Positions 35,429-46,688 of a DNA stretch of 64,000 nt are shown here, piece by piece. How positions within the stretch are numbered: position 1 is the first letter of the stretch; every line of letters starts with the position of its first letter. This stretch comes from Berberis thunbergii (Eukaryota; Streptophyta; Magnoliopsida; Ranunculales; Berberidaceae). The notes beneath the pieces were generated by a model that searched no databases, had not been told where the DNA came from, and saw nothing but the letters and a program-made list of their open reading frames with translations. The stretch lies in NCBI GenBank assembly GCA_003290165.1, contig QNQO01000679.1:1-64000 (forward strand), given 5' to 3'. The position numbers were made by a program, and so were the translations under genes.

Positions 35429-36969
35429 TTAGGATGCCTTGGTGGCATCAGAGTCAAGATGATGATCCTCTTGAGAAGATGAAGCTTTATCAGCTTCCTT
35501 CTCAGATGGAGGTGTGACTTGCTTTGGCGTGGATTGGGATTCAGGATCAATCAAATTAGGCATTCTAATTTGGTTGTCACTTTGTTTTCCACTCCTAAGG
35601 GTGATGATAGATTTGACATCTTCATTGCGTGGCTGAGATGCACTGCCTATTTTGAATTGGCCCTTAGGATTTTGAATGGGTTGACTAGGGAATCTTCCTG
35701 CTTCTCTTTCAGGAAAGGATTTTGCTATTTGACTCACAGTTATCTCAAGCTTTTGGATGGCTTGAGATTTTTGTTGAGAAGTAGCTCTTAGTTCAATGAT
35801 AGCCTGAGAGTTCTGTTCGAGCATGGTTCCTGTTCTCTGCATAAATTGGTTCAATGTATTCTGAAAACTTTGAGTGTTAAAGGGAGGTACATCTTGATTG
35901 AATTGAGGCCTATTAGCAGGAATTGGAGCTCGAGGAGCTCGAGGGATAACAACTGGGCCTCCTTGATGTTGACCATGGGCCCATGAGAGATTAGGGTGTT
36001 TGGCTAATCCCGGATTGTAAAAATTTGAGTGTGGATTATAACCAGATTGCCTAAAGGTATTGAATGCATTGACTTGCTCAGTAAAATAAGCAGGGTACTC
36101 ATTTTTCAAGTGACAGTCTGATGTGGAATGACTAGAACTTGAACATGCAACACAGACCTCGGATGGAACATTGGTTTGGACTGATGGCTGAGACTTTTCC
36201 AGATATGCATCAATCTTCTGCGCCATTGTCATTACAACTGCTTCCAACCTTGAAGAAGGATGAAGATGAGGAGTAGATGATGTATCCCTTACTTCATACA
36301 AACCACCCTTTCGCCTATCCGAGTCTTTTCTTGAATAATCCCATTGTTAAGAATTTTAAAGAATTCCAAAATCTCATTAGCACTCATCTTCATAAGTGAC
36401 CCATAACTAGTGGCATCAATCATTCGACGATTTTGAGGGGTTAACGCGTCTTGAAAGTATTGAACCAAGCTCCACTTTTCAAAGCCGTGATGGGGACACC
36501 TAACAATGAGTTCATTGAATCTTTCCAAACATTCATAGAAATGCTCACCCCCTTTCTGTTAAAAATTAGATATATCTCTTCGGATGGCTTTTGTTTTATG
36601 AATAAGAAAATATTTTGTCAAAATTTTTCCATATAGGGCATCCCAAGTGTTGATGGTTCCAGTTTCTAAGGAGTTTAACCATGACTTCGCCCTATCTTTT
36701 AAAGAAAAGGGGAACAACCTAAGACGAACTGAATCATCAGAAAAATTGGGATATTTCAGAGTAGCACAAATGTCAAGAAACTCTTTGACATGATGATAGG
36801 GATCCTCTTTTTCTAGGCCATAAAAGGAAGGCAAAAGGTGGATAATTGATGGTTTTAGCTCAAAGCTACTTGCAGTGGTCTCGGGTAAGACAATGCAAGA
36901 TGGGGTGTTATTGAAACGTGGAGAGAAATAATCCTGAAATTCTCTCCCCAACCATTTCAGTGGTCTCAC
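35429..36969 (-). pseudogene. Gag region of the Athila-type element
   Basis: 36969-36559 reads PSIIHLLPSFYGLEKEDPYHH, FLDICATLKYPN and LFPFSLKDRAKSWLNSL, the Athila gag core. One stop later, 36528-36289 reads ERFNELIVRCPHHGFE. After a shift, 36301-35429 carries a CVAC zinc-knuckle-like motif, a proline/asparagine/glutamine-rich part and the motif ITLRSGK. One stop and one frameshift interrupt gag. The 5' start is unclear. Confidence 0.8.
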
Positions 36970-38454
36970 TCGACAAGGAGAAAGATTCTAGAAGGTCAAT
37001 GGGGACTTTAGACAACTCTATAGGATCCTCTCGAATTAGTCTACCTCTCGAATCACGTTCCCAAAGACACATAAACAGGTCTACACTAAGTGAGGTTTGA
37101 AATGTTTACTAACCTTAAAAAAAATCACACACAGACTCAAACACAATTAGCAACTAATTGATGCACAAGAAAAAATGCCTCCCTAAGCAATCAGTGTTTT
37201 TGAGATTAATTATCTTTTTATCTTTGGAGGACAAATTATTTCTTATGTAATCTTTATATCAGATCAATGGGTGCTACAAGATGATCCTAAGAGTGTATAT
37301 TTTACACCACAAAGTTCAAAATCAGTAGGCTGGAGTTTTGTTTCAAAGAAACCGGATTATCATACAAGAGAATGAGGTCACAATGGTCCAATTAAGTACT
37401 TCCTTGTGCTACTGCTCTATAAGCCAATAGATGTGAGAACGATGTGATGTTAAATGTACACTTGAGGTTTGTGTTTTTAACCAAAAACTGTTAGTTACAC
37501 CAATTCTTCTTGTGGATCGTAGTTTACTTATGACTCGGCGTACCGAGTAAATTACCCTTGTGGCAGTGGCCTCTTGGAGTTCATTGAATGATTAAACCCA
37601 TCGTCACTTTTAGCTTTGGTCAACACAAAAATTATTGGATTCACCTTGGTCTTGGTTGTCCTATGAACACCGTACCTAAAAAATGGCTCTATCTAACTTG
37701 CTAACTGATTTTAATTATGTTTGGCTATTGGTTGCACACAGCTGGAGTGATGAGGTGGGGATATCAAGTCCCAACAGTTTCTATTTAGAAGCTGGGTCTA
37801 ATTATTATGAATTACTAAAGTTTAGCATCCACAATTACAGAAAGTAAACAACCAATCACACAATTTCAAACAATTACACAAAGCACTCGGGTCGCTAATT
37901 CATTGCGTGTGATAGAAGTACTTACAATGTGCGTATTCCGTTCTGCACAAAAAGTTAGCACAATTAAAAAAAATGTCCGACTTCTTTTTATCCGTTTCAA
38001 TTAGCACACAAGCATATGCAATCAAATTACTAGTCTTGGTGTTAGAAGTCGGATTTCTAAATCATAAAAAAAAATTATTGGGTAACAATTAAAATTGTTT
38101 CCCTATAATTTCTTTTGACTTGAAAAATTTGGGGTTTTTTTTTAGGTGATTAAAAATGGAAAACAATAGAGTTTACAAATATTATTACACCACACACTCG
38201 TAAAACAAGGTGAAAATAAAATTAAAACTCTCCTCACAAAATAAATTTTTTTAATTAAAATTAAAATTTGCTTCATGTTTGCAGGATCGTCCAATTTTCT
38301 CGAGAAACGTGTATTCTGCAAAATCAAACAAATAACACGAAATGAGTGTAAAAAGAACCTAACAAAAATAAAAATAAAATTTTGTTTGTCTTTTTTTCTT
38401 TATTATTTTTAAATTAGTGAAAATAAATCTTAAATTCAATTACACTGCTACCTA
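36970..38454 (-). other. 5' leader of the Athila-type element
   Basis: Lies between the primer site and gag. It has no sustained frame. Athila elements are known for long untranslated leaders. Confidence 0.6.
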
Positions 38455-38471
38455 CCCCGGCAACGGCGCCA
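38455..38471 (-). other. Primer-binding site (tRNA-Asp)
   Basis: Plus-strand CCCCGGCAACGGCGCCA equals the 3' end of plant tRNA-Asp including a terminal CCA-type end. On the element's strand it lies a few bases after the CCGCAACA end of LTR A. Confidence 0.9.
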
Positions 38472-38477
38472 AAATCT

Positions 38478-39979
38478 TGTTGCGGTTTTAACTGGCCTAA
38501 AAAAAGGCTAATTTGACCCACTTGTAATAACCGCAAGTGCACGGTGTCTAACTGGTAGACAACGACAAGTACGAGTCGATCCCACAGAGAAGATGGATTA
38601 AATTGAATTTAATAGTTTACCTAAACTAATTTGGAGAAAATGGGGGTTACAGTGTTTAAAAATCCGAGTTAAACAAAAGTAATAAAAATAACAATAAATA
38701 AAAGAAAATAGTTGGAGGGAAACCACAATTTGCAAAATATTTTTCAAACTCCTAAAATTATATTCAAATTTTCTTATTATTCCAATTTCAAATAAATGAC
38801 TAGCAATTTATAAACTCCTAGCATTAATTGTCTTGTTAGGGCACAATTAATAACAAATTTAATTATTTATTTAAAACATGCTTGATTTATAACATAATAT
38901 TTTTTTAACAACCTAAAATGCATGACACATTAGGTGAAAGTAAAATATTATAAATCGTGAATCAATTAATATTAATCATGAAATAATAAAGTAAAATGAT
39001 ATTAATTCTAGAGTTTGAGACTTAATTCACTGTGGTGTTACAAAGCATTCAGCAGGGTGCAAACAAGAACAGGTCCAGTGTGGCTCAGCAGATCTCAGTG
39101 GGTGCAAATAGTTCTGATCTTTCTCAGCCGAGGTGCTCTCATCAAGGTCCACTGGGTGCCAGTAGCATCAACTTGATTTAAGTCCCTGTGGTGGTACTGA
39201 GTTATAAAGTGGGGTGAAAATAGTAACCCAACCTTTCTTCCTCAATTCGAACAGAGAGAGGCGGGAAGATGCTGTGGGTGATCTGTTCTTGTCTGGTGGT
39301 GCAGCCGGTGACGGTGGTTTAAAATGAAGTGAAACAGGGTTATCACGCCCCTATTTCGGTGGAGTAAAGGAGAAAAACAGAGATGGATAGGCTGTGAGTG
39401 GTGATTTTGCTTGCTTGAGATGGTGATGAGAATCACAAATTGTGAAGAAGAGGTTTTGGTATTCTGTATTTTTTTTTTCTTTTCCTTCTCTTTTTCCCCT
39501 TTCTTATTCATTTCTATTGTATTTATAGAGAATTAAGAAAATAAACTTGGACAAGTTAAGGGGAGTGTTCAATGAGTGATTTAACGCTTAAATCAAACTA
39601 GAATCTTGGATAATTAAGAGAATATGTTTTGGGTTTGAGAAAATGAACTTGAACAAGTTAAGAGGTCGGTTCAATGAGTGATTTAAGGCTTAAATCAAAC
39701 TAGAATCTTGGATAATTAAGAGAATATGTTTTGGGTTTGATTGGGTTTGGGTTTACGGATTTGGTTTTGGGTTTAGGTTACGGGCTTAGGCTATTCTCAC
39801 CTCCACTTCCTCTGAAGTCACCGTCTGTTATTTATTCATTGCGTTTTTCTTTTATTTCTTCGTTATTGCTCCGAATTCTACAACAACACAAAAATTTAAT
39901 AATTAATTTAAAATAAAATAAAACAAGGATTAACAAAATATAATAGGAGGTAAAAAATGTTATAATTATGTGATTATCA
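38478..39979 (-). repeat. LTR A (5' LTR, 1502 bp) with an internal 102-bp duplication
   Basis: Runs from TGTTGCGGTTTTAACTGG to GTGATTATCA, then TCTTG. It is about 100 bp longer than LTRs B and C. The segment with AACTTG-ACAAGTTAAG and TTGGATAATTAAGAGAATAT is repeated head to tail (about 39541-39642 and 39643-39744). Confidence 0.9.
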
Positions 39980-39984
39980 TCTTG
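39980..39984. repeat. Target-site duplication TCTTG, right copy
   Basis: Directly follows LTR A and matches 24270-24274. Confidence 0.85.
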
Positions 39985-40005
39985 GGGTTGTTACAAAAAT
40001 GCCAA
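39985..40005. mobile_element. MITE, right terminal part
   Basis: GGGTTGTTACAAAAATGCCAA is the inverse of the MITE left end TTGACATTTTTGTAATACCC with few changes. It completes the arm interrupted at 24274. Confidence 0.75.
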
Positions 40006-40641
40006 AGTGATACAATCATTGCAAGTATACTATATAACAAAATAACTAACTAATATTCATTTTTTCCATATAAATATGCCTTAGACGGTGAGGAGGACAC
40101 GTTATTTCACTGCACCGTATTGTCTCACTTTGAGCGTCTTGATTACAATGGTTTATATAACTGAGCATTTCAATTATTACAAAATTTTGAAGGTGTCATG
40201 TGGACGACATGTGCGCATTTGACAGTTACGACGGTAAACAGACGATTCACCAAAACTTAGGGAGGTAAGTCAGTTTTTGATTAATTTGGGGATGAAAGAC
40301 AATTATGACATTTACATTGGGTGTAAGTCTAAATAACCCTAAAAATGATCATATATCTTTACTTCATTCACAGACTCACCAACTCTTTTCCACTAACCCA
40401 CCACTCAAAATTCCAAGTCTCTATTAACCCAACCACTCCTAATTTCAATTCAATGGGAGAGACCTAAAAAAAGTTGCAATTTAGCAACCCCATAAAGAAA
40501 GAATTCCAATTCACAAGCCACATTAGTCTTCACCAATCTATTTCCTTAGAGCATATCCAATAGGCATTTGCTTGCATTTGTACTTGACTCAAATATTCAT
40601 TGAGTCTCTGCCAAAGGTAGAGTGAAAAGTCTCTCTATAGG
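40006..40641. other. Intergenic DNA between the MITE and CACTA element 1
   Basis: No gene is seen. AGAGCATATCCAATAGG near 40551 resembles a Harbinger-type MITE end, but no partner end was found before the CACTA border. Confidence 0.4.
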
Positions 40642-41210
40642 CACTACAAAAAAAATTGAAATCAGCAACGGCTAAAACCCATTGCTAATTGTCCCAAAAC
40701 CGTAGCTAAAAGGAATCAGCGACGACACAACAACCGTCGCAATACCGTAGCTACTATTATCGTCGCTATTTGAATCAGCCACGACAAACTAGCCGTGGCT
40801 AATTGGTGACAGCTAAACACCGTCGCTAATTTGAAAAGTGCGGTCGCTAAAGTTAATTCAAAATGTGGCTGAAGTTGTGGCTAAATGAAAACTAGCGACG
40901 GTATTTTACCGTCGCTAATGTGAACAATAGCAACCGCATTTTACCGTGGCTAGTTAGCAACGGCTTCGTGCCGTCGCTAAGTTCCGAATCGAAATAACCA
41001 TTAGCGACAGGATATTACCGTGGCTAGTTAGCGACAGCTTCGTGTCATTGCTAAGTTCCGAATCGAAATAACCATTAGCGACGACTTTGTGCCGTCGCTA
41101 AGTCCCAAATCGAAATAACCATTAGCGACGAAAAATTGCCGTGGCTAGTTAGCCGTCGCTAATCTTCAAATCAATTTGACAAAACTGTGACGGTTGTTGC
41201 CGTTGCTAAC
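40642..41210. repeat. Left subterminal hairpin repeats of CACTA element 1
   Basis: Many short inverted pairs occur, for example TTAGCGACGG with CCGTCGCTAA, and the longer unit AAGTTCCGAATCGAAATAAC repeated near 40980, 41050 and 41100. CACTA elements use such repeats as transposase binding sites. Confidence 0.8.
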
Positions 41211-41534
41211 AAAATAAAATTGAAAAACGAATTTTTTATAATAAAATTATATTAATTTTAAGATTTGGCATATCCTTTTTTTTGTCATTCAGAATAAACA
41301 TCTTAAACCTGAACAAAATTATATTAATTTTCGTATACTAAATAAATTGTCCATCACAAAAAAATACAATCCCAAATACTCTGTCAACCTCAAATTGAGA
41401 TATAACTCACTTAAACTTAAATAACTACATAAATCATAGTGATCGTCTATGGGACATAAAACAAAATTTTTACATACAACAATTCAGGTGATCTTGCACA
41501 CAACATAAATCATCCCACAAAGCAAAGTTCTTAC

Positions 41535-41597
41535 AGTCTCAAAGAACTTGATACCATACTCATCAGCAAGTGCTTGACCCTTGGATGTAGGCACAAC
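41535..41597 (-). pseudogene. Captured exon of a RabE/Rab8-type small GTPase
   Basis: A 63-nt exon-like block on the minus strand reads [20 protein letters not shown] after a CAG acceptor and before a GTAAG donor. This segment follows the nucleotide-binding core in RabE (Rab8-like) secretory GTPases and is near-identical across plants. No other Rab exon is present, so it is a fragment and not a gene. Confidence 0.8.
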
Positions 41598-42166
41598 CTG
41601 GAAAAGGAGATTTAATTCAAATTACACACTGAATGTGATAAGGGCAATATAATATTCCAAAATGCATAACAGAAAAAGCAGGGTTGGTCGTGCACTTGGA
41701 GTTGGACAAAAGGCACGAACATGGTATGATTCACCTAGTTACTTCCGTAATTTAATCTTAAATATCTTTAAAATATTTGATTTTATTTAAACTCTCTCCT
41801 TATGAATTATGACATGGGCTTAAATTTATACAATTTCGAATGCAAGTTGCAACTAATTAAGAAGTCTCAAGTATTCCAAGACATACGCGTCACTAACCAT
41901 TTGCATATAGCTCCTGCATTACATTGCGACTGGTTGATAGAAACCAGTGTGGTAGTTTGTGACAACTTCTGATGTCAACATACCTAGACCAAATGTTGTG
42001 ATTCGAAGATTCTAGATTAATCACTTCCTAAGTAACAAGAAAGGAGGTACTTCCAACACACCCTACAATCTATATGGCCACTAAATTGCTAACTCTAGGT
42101 ACCCTTGCTTTGTGCACTTATCATCGAGTAAAAGAAATCATGTTTCCGTTCTTAAATTTGTCTTAC

Positions 42167-42312
42167 CTCTTTCATTGAGTTTCACTAATAGTTGTTCCCT
42201 CGATGGAAGTGCATAAATTCCCGCAAAAACTGCAGTAATGAATGCCCATGTATGGTATGGTGCACAAACCTCCGCATAGGCAGATGAAGCTGCTTCTCTT
42301 AAAGAGTATTCG
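42167..42312 (-). pseudogene. Captured exon of an ACD11-type glycolipid transfer protein
   Basis: The exon-like block follows an ATCAG acceptor and ends at AG/GTAAGA. It reads EYSLREAASSAYAEVCAPYH, then TWAFITAVFAGIYALP and SREQLLVKLNE. This matches the C-terminal GLTP-domain part of ACCELERATED CELL DEATH 11-like proteins, where WAVR normally follows the histidine. WAFI here replaces that arginine-bearing motif, consistent with decay. Confidence 0.75.
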
Positions 42313-43600
42313 CTGATGAGGACAACAACAGACATACAACTATCAGCAAGTGCTAAAAATATGACAATAAAATAAAGGTCAAACTAATCAGAAATTTAAG
42401 TGTGACAACAAGTAAAGAACATCAGAATTACTAGGACCATCGTTTTCTCTCACAATTTAGCAATTGCAAGATGATATGCTATTCATTACAGCAAAAATAT
42501 GCTTGAAATGAATTAATAGTCATTATTATTTCTAGGTTGAAGTTAATGTTGATAAATTTCGAACTCCCAAGTAACAATGAAAAGACGTGTACGGTAATGC
42601 CCAATACATGTACGACATATTTGACAAAATGACAGGATAATAATAGGACAAAAAAATAGTACTAAGAAAACAACATTAATATACACTACAAAGCTTATGT
42701 TTCCCAATTCTTTAACACATTTTCTTAGAAACATTTAAACTCTTTTCTACGATCCAGACTCAACGTTTAATCAGTGTTAGTTGCTTAGATTATAAGATTT
42801 AAAAAAAAAGGTATGTGATAAATGTTCTTGTAATTCAAGGTATCACTATTCTGCATAAGCTTGAAGAAACTAATAACCATATAGAAGCAATATTAAAATA
42901 TCTTGAAAAAAAGTGTCAGAGAAAATAGAGCAACACTAAAAAAACAAAAATTGACGGTAGCATACCTCTTTACAGGATGCTGAATCAGACAAACTAACAG
43001 AAAGATCAGTAGCTAATTTAGTAGAAATGAAACCAACTCTCTTTCCGCCCCTGGAAGGAACAAACTATAGGTGTTAGAAGCACAAGAACATATAGACAAG
43101 AGTTTACCTAGCATGAGATACTTCCCCAAATTAAATGAAATGACCTTATGTAGTTCCTTCTCACCTGATGAAGCTTGATTAATCCTAGATCGGCAAGATC
43201 CTTTATAGTACTTCTCTGAACCTCAATCAAGGTATTAGTATTATATGCCTAACAAATAATAGAAATGAACAACTATCAAGCAGTGTGTATAGTCCAAAAT
43301 TCTCTTGAAGAATGTTTTGAAATCTCCATGAAGAGTTGCCTGAGTGCCAAAAATCGAATAGCGTGAACAATCAATAAACGCAAGATATCAGTTCATACCT
43401 CACCAGTAACATGGAAATTGAGTTCTAAAAGAAATGAAATCAGGTCTGCTGAATCCACACCTCTATCCTGCATCATGGAAGACAGAACAAACATCGCATT
43501 AGTTGCAAAAGAATATCGATAACTTCAATCCACGCCATCCTGTATTCATGGTTCATAAGGAATCTGATAAGATCTGACCTGTGTGTGTGCTGTTCTACAG

Positions 43601-43738
43601 GATTGAGTCACCTGTTGCAGTTCTTTTGACAAAGATGAATACAGAGTTGAGACTGACCTGGCATGACAGGATTGAGTCACCTGTTGCAGTTCTTTTGACA
43701 AAGATGAATACAGAGTTGAGACTGACCTGGCATGAATT
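43601..43738. repeat. Near-perfect 69-bp tandem duplication
   Basis: Copies at 43601-43669 and 43670-43738 are identical over at least 66 bases. In the plus direction 23 codons are repeated (RIESPVAVLLTKMNTELR and on), but no known protein is recognised. Confidence 0.85.
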
Positions 43739-43744
43739 AACAAT

Positions 43745-44165
43745 GGAGATCAGAGAACGGTAAAAGAGGAACACTGATTTGCCACTAGAAGAGCAGAGAA
43801 CAAATTGTATTGATAGAAATTGTAAACAATTCGAGATGTCCAGTCTCCTTATGAGCAGAGCTCAATGTACAGAATGTTTACAAAGGAATGAATGCCTGTT
43901 TCTCATTTTACTCTTCTTATTTATAGACATTGCTAACACAACACTACAATGTATCTAACAGACCCACTTGTATATAGCACCTAATAGACACAACACTACA
44001 ATGTATCTAACAGTCCCACTTGTATATAACACCTACTAGACTTTGTACCCAACCACTTCCAGCCTGCACACCTTGCAATCAACCACGCAAGACTTTGTAC
44101 CCAACCACTTCCAGCCTGCAATCATCCACGCTTTCTCCTTGTGTATGTGAACTTGATAGGAGGCC
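43745..44165 (-). mobile_element. Likely solo Ty1/copia-type LTR inside the TFB2 fragment
   Basis: On the minus strand the block has two pairs of short direct repeats (GGCTGGAAGTGGTTGGGTAC twice; CTGTTAGATACATTGTAGTG twice). A TATA box (TATAAATAAG) follows, then CATTCATTCCTTTGTAAACA, GGAGACTGGACATCTCGAAT and a T-rich end, the layout of U3-R-U5. A related block is found in CACTA element 2 near 63220-63300. Exact ends and target duplication are not resolved. Confidence 0.5.
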
Positions 44166-44470
44166 TATTAGAATCTTTAGAGATCTTTAGCAATAACAAT
44201 TCTAAATAATGTTATGCTTGACTAATAAAGCTTAAAACCAAAATGAAGAAAAAAAGGCACTCAAAACCTACTATCATAATCCATGATATCCATTGAAGAT
44301 TTCAAAGAAAAAAAAGTCATAAAGTACTATTTATGGGATAAAGTAAAATGTCATAAGTCAATACCTCAGCGTTAGAGATGTATTCTCTAATTATATACCA
44401 TAGTTGAGCATTTGTTAGAGATGTATTCTCTAATTATATACCATAGTCAATACCTCAGCATTAGAGATGT

Positions 44471-45316
44471 CATAAGTACTGCTGAAAATCATACTAGTCA
44501 GTCAGCACTAGTATTTTGAATATGATAGTCAGGCAACATTGAAAAAGATGGTAAAGCTAAAACTGGACGCTTATGTGTACTTCTTGGAATAACTTCAAGA
44601 CAAGCAACAGTGAAAGCAAGCAACAATGAAAGGTTATCATAACAGTCAAGAGTCCCAAATGACATTGCTAAACAAGGAAACAACAACCACTTACTAGTGC
44701 AAACACGAGGTGCGATGGGATTGTGTCGCACACTCGCCATACTTTGATAGCTAGTAATCTAAGTTACTCGTTGACCTTAGTGTTTGTGCCGAAAGATTAG
44801 CTTTAAAAACTTTGCAGTATAACAATTCCAAATTGAAGAAATCTAAAGCCCAACCTGGAAAGAACATTAGGATGAGTCCATCAAAAAGACAAGGGCCAAG
44901 GAACATATTGTAACCAACTCAAAAGAGAAGCCATACCTAGAAATATTTCGTTGCATTCTTTCAAACTTTACAGAAAAAAAATAATAATAACAAAAAAATT
45001 AAATAAACAAAAAAACAGAGAATGACATACAGATATGGGGAAAAGGTAACTGCATCTTAGTTGGTATAAGCATCAAGGGGTTGAAATCTAGTGTTATAAG
45101 AACACAAGCTCTAGGTGTTTCGGTTGGTACATTCATAGCTCAAGTAGATGGCATGACTTCACCTTTATATCTACCTAGCTCAAAGAATTAAAATTCTAAC
45201 TCTTCCTCTAGGCCCAACCTCAAACAAATTGAAGCATTAGTAACAACTTATTCACCATTGATTTATTTCCACCTAGATGAACAATACTTTCCTAACTCTG
45301 TGAATTATTTTTTCAG
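44471..45316. other. Spacer between captured fragments
   Basis: No recognisable exon. The open frame 44498-44740 (minus) shows no family motif. Confidence 0.4.
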
Positions 45317-45900
45317 CAATGGAGCACTTTTGTATGAGAATTGCAAGGAATCAAGCCCTGTTCCAATCTGCCCAAAATCGTTGTAACCTTCCCCATAAGG
45401 GATTAAATGAGGGGACATATTGGTTAGATTTTCCTGGTGAAAAAATATCCAAATAGAAAGTTAAGAAAAGTAACTTGAAAGAAGCAAGTACATATGTTCA
45501 TGTCAAGAGCATGCTAGGTGAGACGTTCACTGACATAGCAACATTGGTCTTCTACCCATTTAATGGACCAGGAATAGGCAAGGTAGCATTGATAAATCAT
45601 GTTTCCCTAGGGAAGATTGGACAACATGTTGGTGAGTGGGAACATGTAACATTGCGGATTTGTAACTTCAGCGGGAACTCTGGAATGTGTACTTTTCCCA
45701 GCATGGTGGGGTGACATGGGTAGATGCCTCACAACTTATGTTCCAAGCTGGGAAAATAAGGTTTTATTCTTTGCTTCATTAAATGGTCTTGCATTTTATC
45801 CCAAACCATGATTGGTTCTACAAGGAATGCCTAAACTACGAATTGGAATCCGCAATGACACTGAAAAAGGGTGAAACTAAAGGGATACAGGGGAAGGTTT
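45317..45900 (+). pseudogene. Captured fragment of a VPS62-like (DUF946) protein gene
   Basis: After a TTTTTTCAG acceptor the plus strand reads NGALLYENCKESSPVPICPK. The next block (45475-45714) reads YVHVKSMLGETFTDIATLVF, YPFNGPGIGKV, SLGKIGQHVGEWEHVTLR. After a one-base shift it continues with VYFSQHGGVTWVDASQL and then GIRNDTEK. These are hallmarks of plant VPS62/DUF946 proteins, whose function is poorly known. At least two stops and two frameshifts are present. It is the only captured piece in this element on the plus strand. Confidence 0.8.
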
Positions 45901-46098
45901 TGAACTTGTCTTGTCGATAGGCTGTCCAAAGGCATTGCATTTCACCACCATCAATTCTGTATGGTTTGGGCCATCATATTGATGCGTACCCTTGCTTTTC
46001 TTATATCGTCGTACTGCAATTTCAATAGCACCAATGTTAAATAAGCTATATCACATGACTATTACAAAAAATTTCGATTTCCTCAAACTAGCTTGGCA

Positions 46099-46410
46099 TT
46101 ACCAAACATTACCTATACGAACAGCTGCCTCCCTATGCCTTGTAGATTGGCGTTCATCCGCACTTTTCTCTAGTTGTTGTTCCATTCCATTCATATCATG
46201 GTCACCAAGGTCTTGTTGATCATTAGATAGCGGCTGTCCCTCTTCAGCAATAGAAGGAGTAATAGTCTCAGGGACAACACTATCTGTTTGAGATAGTTGA
46301 GACACATGCTGTGACATTTCCTGACTTGATATAGCTTGTGAAGTAGAAGCATGCTGTGAAAAGGTTGTTCTTCGAGAATGCAATTGTCCTCTTTGAGTTA
46401 GATGCTTCAT
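46099..46410 (-). CDS. Short open frame downstream of the transposase, possible second transposon ORF
   Basis: This 103-codon minus-strand frame starts MKHLTQRGQLHSRR and is rich in S, Q, T and E. CACTA elements commonly carry a second gene (TNP1/Ptta type) after TNP2, with a low-complexity N-terminus like this. No diagnostic domain is visible, and the captured DUF946 piece follows at once, so it may be a remnant. Assignment is a guess from position and composition. Confidence 0.3.
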   Translation of the reverse strand: MKHLTQRGQLHSRRTTFSQHASTSQAISSQEMSQHVSQLSQTDSVVPETITPSIAEEGQPLSNDQQDLGDHDMNGMEQQLEKSADERQSTRHREAAVRIGNVW

Positions 46411-46688
46411 CTCTAGATTTTTTTTAACCTTTTATAACATTCAAGATTGCACATATTCATGCATAGAAAAAAATATAAGTTCAAAAAGCAACATCAAATT
46501 TATCGCAGCCATAGAGCCAAATAGATTGAACCACATATATTAAAACATTGAATAAAATATAAGTAGCAATCATATACTGTGCATATTGTAAAATAGCATT
46601 CAAGTTGAGATACAGAAAATGTGCTCATACTTTAAAATATGAATGACAATTTCATACTTTACTCTATGAACTTAGGAGACCCAACTTG

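Larger units (their letters stand above)
24275..39979 (-). mobile_element. Athila-type Ty3/gypsy retrotransposon with three LTRs (15.7 kb)
   Basis: Order on the minus strand: LTR A (5'), tRNA-Asp primer site, gag, protease, reverse transcriptase/RNase H, integrase, long 3' noncoding region, polypurine tract, LTR B, a second 3' internal piece starting inside integrase, polypurine tract, LTR C. TCTTG borders the whole block on both sides (24270-24274 and 39980-39984). This means one insertion, later rearranged. LTRs run from TGATAATCAC to CCGCAACA in element sense. The primer site matches the 3' end of plant tRNA-Asp, as in Athila. Coding frames carry several stops and shifts, so the copy is not autonomous. 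Confidence 0.9.
42966..44415 (-). pseudogene. Captured four-exon fragment of TFIIH subunit TFB2 (GTF2H4 homologue)
   Basis: In gene order on the minus strand: 44415-44365 (NAQLWYIIREYISNAE), 43467-43399 (DRGVDSADLISFLLELNF then HVTGE), 43248-43165 (AYNTNTLIEVQRSTIKDLAD then LGLIKLHQ) and 43050-42966 (KRVGFISTKLATDLSVSLSD). Each has AG and GT borders, and these segments are contiguous in TFB2, a core subunit of the transcription/repair factor TFIIH. Intron sequence is kept, so a DNA segment was captured, not a cDNA. The first intron holds an LTR. The end of exon 1 is partly duplicated at about 44406-44470. The remaining TFB2 exons are absent. Confidence 0.8.

Noticed and set aside
40551..40567. 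AGAGCATATCCAATAGG as a Harbinger MITE end
   Set aside because: No inverse partner end was found, so no element can be drawn.
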